From DATEMK01 sp035275625 (GTDB lineage: Bacteria; Bacteroidota; Bacteroidia; AKYH767-A; OLB10), in the NCBI GenBank assembly GCA_035275625.1, contig DATEMK010000229.1, positions 1 to 6,216 on the forward strand: a stretch of DNA of 6,216 nucleotides. Direction: 5' to 3'. Below the pieces are notes generated by a model. It was not told the DNA's origin. It did not search any database and saw only the letters and a list, made by a program, of their open reading frames with translations. The translations under genes were made by a program, and so were the position numbers. Shown piece by piece: positions 1 to 5,443 of this stretch; position 1 is the stretch's first letter, and each line of letters begins with the position of its first letter.

Positions 1-174
1 GAAAATGGCGGGCCATTTAATTTATGGCAGCTTAAAGTCATCCAGGAAGTAATTACCGTAGTTGTATTCACCGCTTTCACACTTTTCTTTTTTAAAAATG
101 AAACGTTCAGGGTAAATCATTTGATTGGGTTTTGTTTCTTAATACTTGCCGTGTATTTTATTTTTAAAAAATAA
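1..174 (+). CDS. DMT family small membrane protein (DUF486 type), 3' end only
   Basis: The reading frame is open from the first base and ends at TAA 172-174, giving the last 57 residues; the start lies outside the window. Two hydrophobic helices are visible, at about residues 16-31 and 41-55 of the fragment, joined by a short charged turn (KNETFRVNH), and the protein ends in two lysines. The stretch LKVIQEVITVVVFT followed by KNETFRVNHLIGF matches my recollection of the C-terminus of the DUF486 'DMT family protein', a four-helix inner-membrane protein of about 110-120 residues related to half-size drug/metabolite transporters. The substrate is unknown for this family. No T-rich terminator hairpin follows directly; the next structures are the inverted repeats at 233-410. 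Family assignment is good; the physiological role is not known. Confidence 0.85.
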   Translation, partial: ENGGPFNLWQLKVIQEVITVVVFTAFTLFFFKNETFRVNHLIGFCFLILAVYFIFKK

Positions 175-232
175 TTTTTATCACCGGCAGAAGATTAAAT
201 GAAGCTGACACAACTGTTCAACGAATTTTTGG

Positions 233-410
233 TAGCGGGTCAGTTTAGATCTTTTTGTGCTTCTTAGTGACTTTGTGGCTTTGTGGCAAAATAATTTTTA
301 AAGTATAGCCACAAAGGCACTAAGTCACAAAACTTCATTAACATTTCAAAATCAGACACTGACTAGAATTTAAATTGACCCGCTACGCATTTTTCGCAGC
401 AGGTCAATTT
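233..410. repeat. Nested inverted-repeat element in intergenic region
   Basis: This gene-free stretch holds several inverted repeats. The outer arms TAGCGGGTCAGTTTA (233-247) and TAAATTGACCCGCTA (371-385) are complementary with one mismatch. Between them, the arms around 253-287 and 308-332 (both containing CTTTGTGGC or its complement) form an imperfect long hairpin, with extra bases in the left arm. A third copy of the outer motif, CGCAGCAGGTCAATTT (395-410), can pair with 372-387 across a 7-base loop with two mismatches, so the right outer arm has two competing partners. CTTTGTG-type repeats of this sort are common between genes in Bacteroidota, as far as I recall. No transposase or target-site duplication is visible. 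It could be a small non-autonomous repeat element or a transcribed 3' structure of the upstream gene. Confidence 0.7.
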
Positions 411-597
411 GTATGCATGTCGCATACCCCTAATCCTCGGAGGACAACCGCACTAAAACGTGGATAGGATGATTGGGTGTGAACAAAGCTTAAATAAACT
501 GATCAGTGATCTTGAAAAGGAATAGTAAACCGATTATCACACATAAGCGTCAGCATCCCTCCCTTCCGGGGAGGTTAGGTGGGGCCTGATTCCCGGC
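411..597. other. Rest of the gene-free stretch, no supported gene
   Basis: With 175-410 this completes a 423-base gap between two convergent genes. Apart from the inverted repeats and the hairpin at 558-574, only very short open frames occur: 22 codons at 199-267 and 18 codons at 469-525. Neither has a recognisable product. A small palindrome, TCCTCGGAGGA, lies near 435-445. No tRNA, promoter or riboswitch was recognised. Confidence 0.5.
558..574. repeat. GC-rich hairpin between convergent genes
   Basis: CCTCCC (558-563) pairs with GGGAGG (569-574) across the loop TTCCG. The hairpin starts 24 bases beyond the stop codon of the minus-strand secreted protein, so it may stabilise or end that transcript, but no T-run follows on either strand and it is not a classical intrinsic terminator. 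The longer purine/pyrimidine stretch to about 586 (GAGGTTAGGTGGGGCC) resembles G/C-rich intergenic repeats I recall from Bacteroidota genomes. Confidence 0.5.
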
Positions 598-3500
598 TTA
601 TTTTTTACAAAGTACCTTTAAATTAGCCAGCACGTCATTATCTTTTGAAACTCGTAAGATATACAACCCCGGAACGATGTTTATGGTTGGTTCGAACCGG
701 ATGGTGTTAGTTCCTTCCTCAGCCGTAACAGCCTGTGAAAATAATTCAGTTCCGCTATAGTTGAGCAATTGCAATTGCATTTCACCCTGCTGTTCAGATT
801 TGAACTGAACGGAGAAAGATTCTTTAAACGGGTTCGGGAAAACACGGAACTCATCAGCAACAATTTGTTTTGATCCAAGTGAAACAGATACAGGACGGAA
901 TGTTTCAGACTTGCCATTATAATCGGTTTGAGTGAGGCGGTAATAGGAGGTACCCGGGAGCGGATTTTCATCCGTATATAAATACTTGTGGAGCGTAGTT
1001 GTGCTTCCCGAACCTTTTATTTTTGTCAACCTGGAAAACGATATTCCGTCTTCTGAGCGTTCCAGGGTAAAATAATCATTATTAATTTCTGCTGCTGTTG
1101 ACCAGTTAATTTCCACGTCTTTTCCTGAAGGTTTAGCAGTAAAGCCTAACAATCTGACAGGAAGCGCAACATTTCCGGTGAAAAAGGGATGGAAATACAG
1201 GCAATTTTCCCTTACCTTAATTCCACCTGCCGTACTGATAGCTCCTGTTTCATAATTAAAGGTATTAACATTTCTATAGTTAATCTGGTATATATTCTTG
1301 CGTGCAGCCGTATCAATCAGCGGCTCATTGGCCAGGGTGGAAGTGGCCTTGTACGATCCGCTATTGGCGGTTACTGTTAAATAAGTACCCGGATCAAGAG
1401 CATAGCTGTATATATTACTTGCTGCCACGAATTCTTTTAAATCCCCGGTGCTTGCCCCGTCCACATCTACAGCGGAAATAGCAATGTAAGGCAAAATGGT
1501 ATCGGCAGCGGTTCCACCGCTTTTAAATGTTACCCGCCATCTTACGGAAGAGGTGCAGTTTGGAGCTGCAGCAATAAAAGGCTGCCAGGCTTCATCGTAT
1601 CCATCAGTAAAATGATCAACATCATCCAGCGTGGCGCCTCCAACGAGGCTCAGGATTTGCACCCATGCATCCACATTTGTACACACATCATAAAAAACAT
1701 AAATGGCATTGGGTTGTCCGGCTGTACCGCTGTATAATACAGCGTCTTTAAATTGAAGATATTCACCATAACCAATGGCAAAATCAGAAAAAGAATTTAT
1801 TGCTGAACGCACTGCCGTCACCACTCCTCCAATTTCGCTTTGCGTATTATTGTTGTGTGTTCCCACCGATGTCCACGGGGAAGAGGTGTTTGTTCTTTTT
1901 AAAACACAGTAACTGCGTCCGCCACTGGGAGGACTATACCCCATTTCCTTTAACGTAACGGTATATGTTCCTGCTGTCATCGCTGTGTTAGGTGTCAACG
2001 TCCAATACCCATAGTTCAGCATCTGGTCAATAGACAGTCCGTTCACCTGCAAACCTGTTAACGGGAACGATGCCGTTTCGGGATTGGCATTAGTGAAAGA
2101 TGCAACAATAGTTGTAAAGCCGGTCGCACCTGTAAGCGCTATGGTTGACAATTCATAAAAACCTGTTGTTCCAACCGGAAAATCATAGGTACCCGTACCT
2201 GCAACAGTTCTTTTTAGAAATCCAACTACATAAGAAGAAGAGGAATGGCCAGTAATGCTTGCAGCAGAGGTATTGGTAACTCTTACTTCATTGGCTGCTC
2301 CCGTAATTAATTTGCCGCTTGTGAGCGTCAGCACATTACTGACGGATACTGTAGCGGTAAGTGTTACATTGCTGCTGTTGTTTATGGTGAGATTGTTAAC
2401 CGTAGCAGGTAATCCATTGCCTGTAACCTGTGAAACCAAGCCATTATAAGTATAATTGGCGGCTGTATTGTATGCACGTGTGCCTGTTACCTGTATATTT
2501 CCTGTTGCACCTGATGTTGTTATGCCTGCAGCAGAACCCAATTGTATTCCTCCTCCTGATGACAAAGTAAAGTTTCTTCCTTTCATAATATTGTTTGCCA
2601 TTACTAACACAGAACCACTATTAACTGTAAAATCAACGTAGCCGGTAACAGTATTGCCTGAGGCTGTAAATATTTGATTGCCTGTTTTCTTAAAGTAAAC
2701 TTTAATATTGGCATTTTTACTGCCGTTTGCGTTGAGAGTACCGCCCGTATGCGAATAATTCGCATATATATTAAAGGTGCTCAGGTTTATATCTTCATCG
2801 GTCGTGTATGTTCCACCGGAATGGGTATAATTTCCATATATATTAAATGTGCTGACAGCATTTTTTTTAGGTTCTGAATAGGTACCAGCACTTTGAGTCC
2901 ATGTCCCATTTACGGTAATTGTGCTGTTGGCGCCTTCTTCATCTTTAGTGATCGTACCATTTGATTGTGCCCAATTTCCGTTTACTGTTATATTAGAGAT
3001 AAGATTCTTCTTTGCTCCAAATGAAAGTATGCCTCCCGTTACACTAAAGTCACCTGTAATATTAATTGTAGTAGTGCCATTATCTGTGTCGGTGAGATAA
3101 AAATTTCCGCCTGATTGCAAAAAATCACCTCCTATGGTCAGCGTTGAATTACCGGTTGCAAGCCTTAATTTCTTTGTTCCTGTGCTCAATATGCTGTAAT
3201 CGCCCGTGATTGAAGAGGGTTGCCCACCCATTGTTAAATCATTAGCCTGCGCAGGACAATTCCACGTAAAATTCGAAAACGCCTGGTTAAGTCCTGAAGG
3301 AGCTGAGGCACCACCCACATTAATAATTTCACAGGTAGAACCTGCATTCCACGTTGCTGCGGGAATAGTTCCGGATGAAGAACTGAAGCTATGCTGGTAT
3401 TTTCCTGTGCTTTTATAGACAATGGCAGCTCCTGTACTAATTACTGTTCCCGAATTTTTAAATACGCCCGAAACATCTAAATCAGTCAAAGCGCCATTCA

Positions 3501-3894
3501 TTAGTGTGAGGGTGATTCCGTTATTCAAAATCACTGTTGCTCCTGAGCTTATTACCACCTGGTCAACAGTGGCTAATGCGGCTATAGTTACAGTATGTCC
3601 TGAACGGATAGTAATAACGCCATCCAAGCTTGTTGGAGCAGTGCCGGCCGCAACCCACCCTGTGCCATTAAATTTTTGCCAGGTAGCTGCATTTGCCCAA
3701 TTTCCTGTTCCTGCCGTTTGATAATCCCCTGGGTTTGCTGCAACGCTGATTTCCGGTTTAAAAAATTGAATTGTGGTTACAATATAAAATAGGATAACAG
3801 AAAGTATTCCTGTCCCTAAAACAGCTTTAACAATTAATTCGGTGCTTAGCCTGCTTTTTACAGATGGGGATGAGCGGATTTTGTTTCTCTTCAT
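598..3894 (-). CDS. Large secreted/surface protein with T9SS C-terminal sorting domain
   Basis: The protein has 1098 residues; the ATG is at 3892-3894 and TAA at 598-600. A basic N-terminus (1-23) precedes a hydrophobic segment (about 24-45) and a plausible cleavage site after VAA (51-53), so it should enter the Sec pathway. The body is Gly/Thr/Ser/Asn-rich beta structure. Residues 64-130 (GNWANAATW, then TIRSGHTVTI) resemble the opening of many Bacteroidota beta-helix surface proteins. Residues 251-395 carry about six repeats of 24-25 residues. Residues 555-710 resemble a module common in these proteins (YDFPVGTTGFYE). Residues 716-906 are a region I cannot name. An Fn3-like module follows at 911-1003 (INWSTAAEINNDYFTLERS). 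The tail 1013-1098 has VFPNPF (1018-1023) and PGLYILRV (1075-1082), typical of a type A T9SS sorting domain, so export across the outer membrane and surface attachment are expected. No catalytic motif is seen; adhesin or matrix function is a guess. The start lacks a Shine-Dalgarno site, as is usual in this phylum. Confidence 0.93.
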   Translation of the reverse strand: MKRNKIRSSPSVKSRLSTELIVKAVLGTGILSVILFYIVTTIQFFKPEISVAANPGDYQTAGTGNWANAATWQKFNGTGWVAAGTAPTSLDGVITIRSGHTVTIAALATVDQVVISSGATVILNNGITLTLMNGALTDLDVSGVFKNSGTVISTGAAIVYKSTGKYQHSFSSSSGTIPAATWNAGSTCEIINVGGASAPSGLNQAFSNFTWNCPAQANDLTMGGQPSSITGDYSILSTGTKKLRLATGNSTLTIGGDFLQSGGNFYLTDTDNGTTTINITGDFSVTGGILSFGAKKNLISNITVNGNWAQSNGTITKDEEGANSTITVNGTWTQSAGTYSEPKKNAVSTFNIYGNYTHSGGTYTTDEDINLSTFNIYANYSHTGGTLNANGSKNANIKVYFKKTGNQIFTASGNTVTGYVDFTVNSGSVLVMANNIMKGRNFTLSSGGGIQLGSAAGITTSGATGNIQVTGTRAYNTAANYTYNGLVSQVTGNGLPATVNNLTINNSSNVTLTATVSVSNVLTLTSGKLITGAANEVRVTNTSAASITGHSSSSYVVGFLKRTVAGTGTYDFPVGTTGFYELSTIALTGATGFTTIVASFTNANPETASFPLTGLQVNGLSIDQMLNYGYWTLTPNTAMTAGTYTVTLKEMGYSPPSGGRSYCVLKRTNTSSPWTSVGTHNNNTQSEIGGVVTAVRSAINSFSDFAIGYGEYLQFKDAVLYSGTAGQPNAIYVFYDVCTNVDAWVQILSLVGGATLDDVDHFTDGYDEAWQPFIAAAPNCTSSVRWRVTFKSGGTAADTILPYIAISAVDVDGASTGDLKEFVAASNIYSYALDPGTYLTVTANSGSYKATSTLANEPLIDTAARKNIYQINYRNVNTFNYETGAISTAGGIKVRENCLYFHPFFTGNVALPVRLLGFTAKPSGKDVEINWSTAAEINNDYFTLERSEDGISFSRLTKIKGSGSTTTLHKYLYTDENPLPGTSYYRLTQTDYNGKSETFRPVSVSLGSKQIVADEFRVFPNPFKESFSVQFKSEQQGEMQLQLLNYSGTELFSQAVTAEEGTNTIRFEPTINIVPGLYILRVSKDNDVLANLKVLCKK
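2710..3144 (-). repeat. Six tandem 24-25-residue repeats inside the secreted protein
   Basis: Residues 251-395 of the secreted protein fall into six consecutive units, beginning TLTIGGDFLQSGG, INITGDFSVTGG, NITVNGNWAQSNG, TITVNGTWTQSAG, TFNIYGNYTHSGG and TFNIYANYSHTGG. Each has a short alternating beta strand, a G-[DNT]-[FWY] aromatic step, a polar residue and a Gly turn, followed by a variable acidic or basic loop. The regular period suggests one turn of a beta-solenoid per unit. The last four units are the most alike. The units differ enough in DNA sequence that they are old repeats, not recent slippage products. Confidence 0.8.
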
Positions 3895-3929
3895 GGTATT
3901 TAAATGTTAGAATACGCAAAAAGAATTTT

Positions 3930-3989
3930 ACTGAAATTCGGGGAATAGGTTACATCATTGAATTTCAGTTTCACTACACCCCTGAAATT
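3930..3989. promoter_or_regulatory. Alternating CTGAAATT octamers upstream of the secreted-protein gene
   Basis: ACTGAAATTC (3930-3939) and GAATTTCAGT (3960-3969) form a perfect 10-bp inverted repeat with a 20-base spacer. A third copy of the octamer, CTGAAATT (3982-3989), is again in the first orientation. They lie 36-95 bases upstream of the ATG at 3894 and so fall in the likely promoter or 5' leader region of that minus-strand gene. They could be operator half-sites or alternative RNA hairpins. I found no convincing Bacteroidota -33/-7 promoter (TTTG and TAnnTTTG) here; the nearest -7-like string is one base off, so the regulatory role is inference. Confidence 0.4.
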
Positions 3990-4028
3990 TATTTTGAAGC
4001 TGCATTTTCATTAAAGTGTTATTAGACA

Positions 4029-4322
4029 CATGGAAACATGTCCATGTTTTCATAGAACTGTTGTTAAATGTGTGGAAACATGTCCATGCTTTCATAGAAC
4101 TGTTGTTAAATGTGTGGAAACATGTCCATGTTTTCATAGAACTATTGTTAAATGCGTGGAAACATGTACAGGTTTTCATAAAACTGTTGTTAAATGCGTG
4201 GAAACATGTACAGGTTTTCATAGAACTATTGTTAAATGCATGGAAACATGTCCATGTTTTCATAAAACTGTTGTTAAATGCGCGGAAACATGTACGGCTT
4301 TTAATAGAAGTTTTGTTAAACA
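4029..4322. repeat. Tandem array of seven 42-bp repeats
   Basis: Units start at 4029, 4071, 4113, 4155, 4197, 4239 and 4281 with no spacer and no length change. Units 1-6 differ at only a few positions; unit 7 is clearly degenerate, and a decayed partial copy seems to precede the array at about 4005-4028. Each unit contains a near-perfect 16-bp dyad: AAACATGTCCATGTTT in units 1, 3 and 6 (one more change in unit 2) and AAACATGTACAGGTTT in units 4 and 5, decayed in unit 7. Because 42 is divisible by 3, several frames stay open on both strands. In the plus frame joined to the downstream receiver remnant the unit reads VETCPCFHRTVVKC. There are no unique spacers, so it is not a CRISPR array. Confidence 0.95.
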
Positions 4323-4503
4323 TATAAATATGCCGTGTAAAGGCGGAATTGAATGCCTGAAAGAAATCAGAAACATCAATAAACTGGATAAGGTGCCCGT
4401 AATTATTTTTTCAACTTCTTCTTTTAAAATTGATATTGAAGAAACTTTTAATAAAGGAATGAACAGAAAAGTTTATGGGAACGTGATGAAAGAAAGTTTG
4501 TGA
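4030..4503 (+). pseudogene. Receiver-domain remnant fused in frame to the 42-bp repeats
   Basis: An open frame of 157 codons runs from ATG 4030 to TGA 4501-4503. Residues 1-98 are the translated 14-residue repeats (Cys/His-rich, unlike any domain I know). Residues 99-143 are recognisable as the middle of a response-regulator receiver of the single-domain Rcp1-like type: INMPCKGGIECLKEIR, then VPVIIFSTSS and an IEETFNKG helix. The first half of a normal receiver, with its acidic pair, is missing. The position of the phospho-accepting Asp in the usual DINMP motif is His98. The C-terminus (144-157) departs from the family and lacks the conserved Lys-Pro. It therefore cannot be phosphorylated in the usual way and is most simply a decayed gene whose 5' part was lost or replaced by the array. 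A translated fusion or a start at the internal ATG (Met101) cannot be excluded. Confidence 0.7.
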
Positions 4504-4507
4504 TGTA

Positions 4508-4543
4508 CGCGAAAGGAAATTAAGGAAATCGCGAGGGTTTTTT
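4508..4543 (+). terminator. Weak candidate terminator after the receiver remnant
   Basis: CGCGA (4508-4512) can pair with TCGCG (4529-4533) across a 16-base loop, and a run of six T follows at 4538-4543. The stem is only 5 bp and four bases separate it from the T-run, so this is a weak candidate. Its place just past the stop at 4503 is what makes it worth listing. Confidence 0.3.
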
Positions 4544-4552
4544 ATTGTTTTT

Positions 4553-4756
4553 TCATTTTTTTATTTCAAAATCCACTAAAAATTGCCGGACAGGAACCAT
4601 TTTATGGCACGTGGTACAAAATCGGGTCAATACGTATTCATATTCATAGGGAGAGCCGTTTATCCTGTTCATTGCATCCTTATTAATCCAACTGTGACCG
4701 GTAATACATAATTTGCGATACGTCCTTTTCAAAACCAAAATCTTTTTTGCTGACAA
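4553..4756 (-). CDS. Small Cys/His-rich hypothetical protein
   Basis: The frame reaches 67 residues if it starts at TTG 4754-4756, which directly follows an in-frame TAA; the stop is TGA at 4553-4555. No ATG occurs before Met29, so the start must be a TTG (codon 1, 7 or 9; codon 9 would begin at 4732 and give MKRTYRKLC). Visible motifs are CITGHSW (17-23) and CTTCH (47-51), a Cys/His plus CxxC arrangement that could bind one zinc ion as a small ribbon or knuckle. The middle (NRINGSPYEYEYVLTRF) is neutral and the ends are basic. I do not recognise the family, although short CxxGHxW...CxxC proteins occur in bacteria and phages. It stands alone on its strand between a pseudogene and a terminator. 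The clean motif spacing supports a real gene; the missing ATG argues for caution. Confidence 0.5.
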   Translation of the reverse strand: MSAKKILVLKRTYRKLCITGHSWINKDAMNRINGSPYEYEYVLTRFCTTCHKMVPVRQFLVDFEIKK

Positions 4757-4825
4757 TTAAAAAATAGTGCCAGTCACAGGAACTTCTTTTTAAAGATTCA
4801 GCTATTTGAATTGCCCGGATTAAAG

Positions 4826-4848
4826 CCCGCAGCAAATGCGGGGTTTTT
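4826..4848 (+). terminator. Strong intrinsic terminator, plus strand
   Basis: CCCGCA (4826-4831) and TGCGGG (4837-4842) form a perfect 6-bp GC-rich stem with the loop GCAAA, followed by one G and five T (4844-4848). The orientation fits transcription on the plus strand. No intact plus-strand gene lies immediately upstream: the nearest is the receiver remnant ending at 4503, with a minus-strand gene in between. It may end a read-through transcript or a short untranslated RNA, or shield the YtxH-like gene that begins 62 bases further on. Confidence 0.8.
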
Positions 4849-4909
4849 CTTTATATGATTTGTGGGTGGTGTGGCATATTTATTTATAATACTTGTTAAA
4901 AATAAAAAT

Positions 4910-5125
4910 ATGTCTAAACTAATTACCGGAGTACTTATTGGCGCTGGAGCAGCGCTTGTAATGGGCTATTTATTAACAGATGAGAAAAGTGAAATAAGGA
5001 AAAAGATTACCGAAAGTGGGGGAGGCGTTCTTGATTTTTTATGTAATGCCTTTGATAAGGGAAAAGAAGTGGTTAAAGAATATTCTGAAGACCTCGGTAA
5101 AAAAGCTAATGCAGAACAACAGTAA
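4910..5125 (+). CDS. YtxH-like small membrane protein
   Basis: The protein has 71 residues from ATG 4910 to TAA 5123-5125. An earlier in-frame ATG at 4862 would add 16 residues, but that extension is not family-like and covers the probable promoter region, so 4910 is preferred. A single N-terminal membrane helix (about 4-22) is rich in Gly and Ala (LITGVLIGAGAALVMGYLL). It is followed by DEKSEIRKKI, the charged helix start typical of YtxH-domain proteins, then an amphipathic Lys/Glu-rich tail (46-71). YtxH proteins are small and membrane-anchored with a cytoplasmic helix; several are stress-induced, but the molecular role is not established. An A-rich leader stands in place of a Shine-Dalgarno site. 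A TATAAT string lies at 4885-4890 and a TTTG at 4859-4862, but neither forms a clear Bacteroidota promoter. The length fits the family and the protein looks intact. Confidence 0.8.
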   Translation: MSKLITGVLIGAGAALVMGYLLTDEKSEIRKKITESGGGVLDFLCNAFDKGKEVVKEYSEDLGKKANAEQQ

Positions 5126-5443
5126 TAGCCAGGCGTGAGTTCAGGAGACAGATGATTGTGAGAGCCTTTCTCTTACATAATTTTAAAGGAAAATAATCCT
5201 TTATTAATTTCCGGACAAACCCCTGCTTTTGGGGCAGGTAAGAATATTTAACATTAAAAATACATAAATCAAGAATCGTTCTGGCAGCCGTGATTTTTAT
5301 TGCCTTATATTATAATTATGGAGTAAAGGCTGTTCCTGGTTTACTAAAATTTGTTATTTGTCAGCTTCTAAACTCAAGGCAAAAAAAATCAAGATCAAAT
5401 TGAATTTGGTGTAACAAATAAAATCCATGTTTTTAGAGTTCAG
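5126..5443. other. Gene-poor stretch with hairpins and one doubtful short frame
   Basis: These 318 bases lie between the YtxH-like gene and the receiver-like gene. TAAAGGA (5184-5190) pairs with TCCTTTA (5197-5203), a 7-bp AT-rich hairpin 58 bases after the YtxH stop that may act as a weak 3' end. CCTGC (5222-5226) pairs with GCAGG (5234-5238), without a T-run. A short frame at 5290-5403 (GTG start, 37 codons) would encode a hydrophobic helix, IFIALYYNYG followed by GLLKFVICQLL, with a basic tail. It has no ATG and no ribosome-binding site and is not annotated as a gene. Several TTTG strings occur, but no convincing promoter was found. Confidence 0.5.
5184..5203. terminator. Weak AT-rich hairpin downstream of the YtxH-like gene
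   Basis: A perfect 7-bp stem, TAAAGGA with TCCTTTA, has a 6-base loop and is followed by TTAATTT. The stem has only two G-C pairs and the T-run is interrupted, so termination here would be inefficient. It is the only structure close enough to serve as the 3' end of the YtxH-like transcript. Confidence 0.3.

Noticed and set aside
199..267. 22-codon frame beginning MKLTQLF
   Set aside because: It is very short, runs into the inverted repeat and has no recognisable product.
469..525. 18-codon frame beginning MIGCEQSL
   Set aside because: It is too short, with no ribosome-binding site and no family resemblance.
681..3721. Several open frames of 60-100 codons overlapping the large minus-strand gene, on both strands
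   Set aside because: They lie wholly inside the 1098-residue secreted-protein gene in other frames, have no family-like sequence, and are explained by its low-complexity Gly/Thr codons.
4029..4322. Possible CRISPR array
   Set aside because: The 42-bp units abut each other with no unique spacers, and no cas gene is present.
3955..4323. Minus-strand repeat protein of 122 residues (unit MKTWTCFHAFNNSS)
   Set aside because: It is almost entirely translated repeat plus unrelated ends, and its openness follows from the 3-divisible period. It is kept only as a finding.
4862..4909. N-terminal extension of the YtxH-like protein from an upstream ATG
   Set aside because: The extra 16 residues do not match the family's usual start, and the ATG at 4910 places the membrane helix at the N-terminus as expected.
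5290..5403. 37-codon hydrophobic frame with a GTG start
   Set aside because: The membrane-like helix is suggestive, but there is no ATG or ribosome-binding signal, and hydrophobic frames are common by chance in AT-rich DNA.
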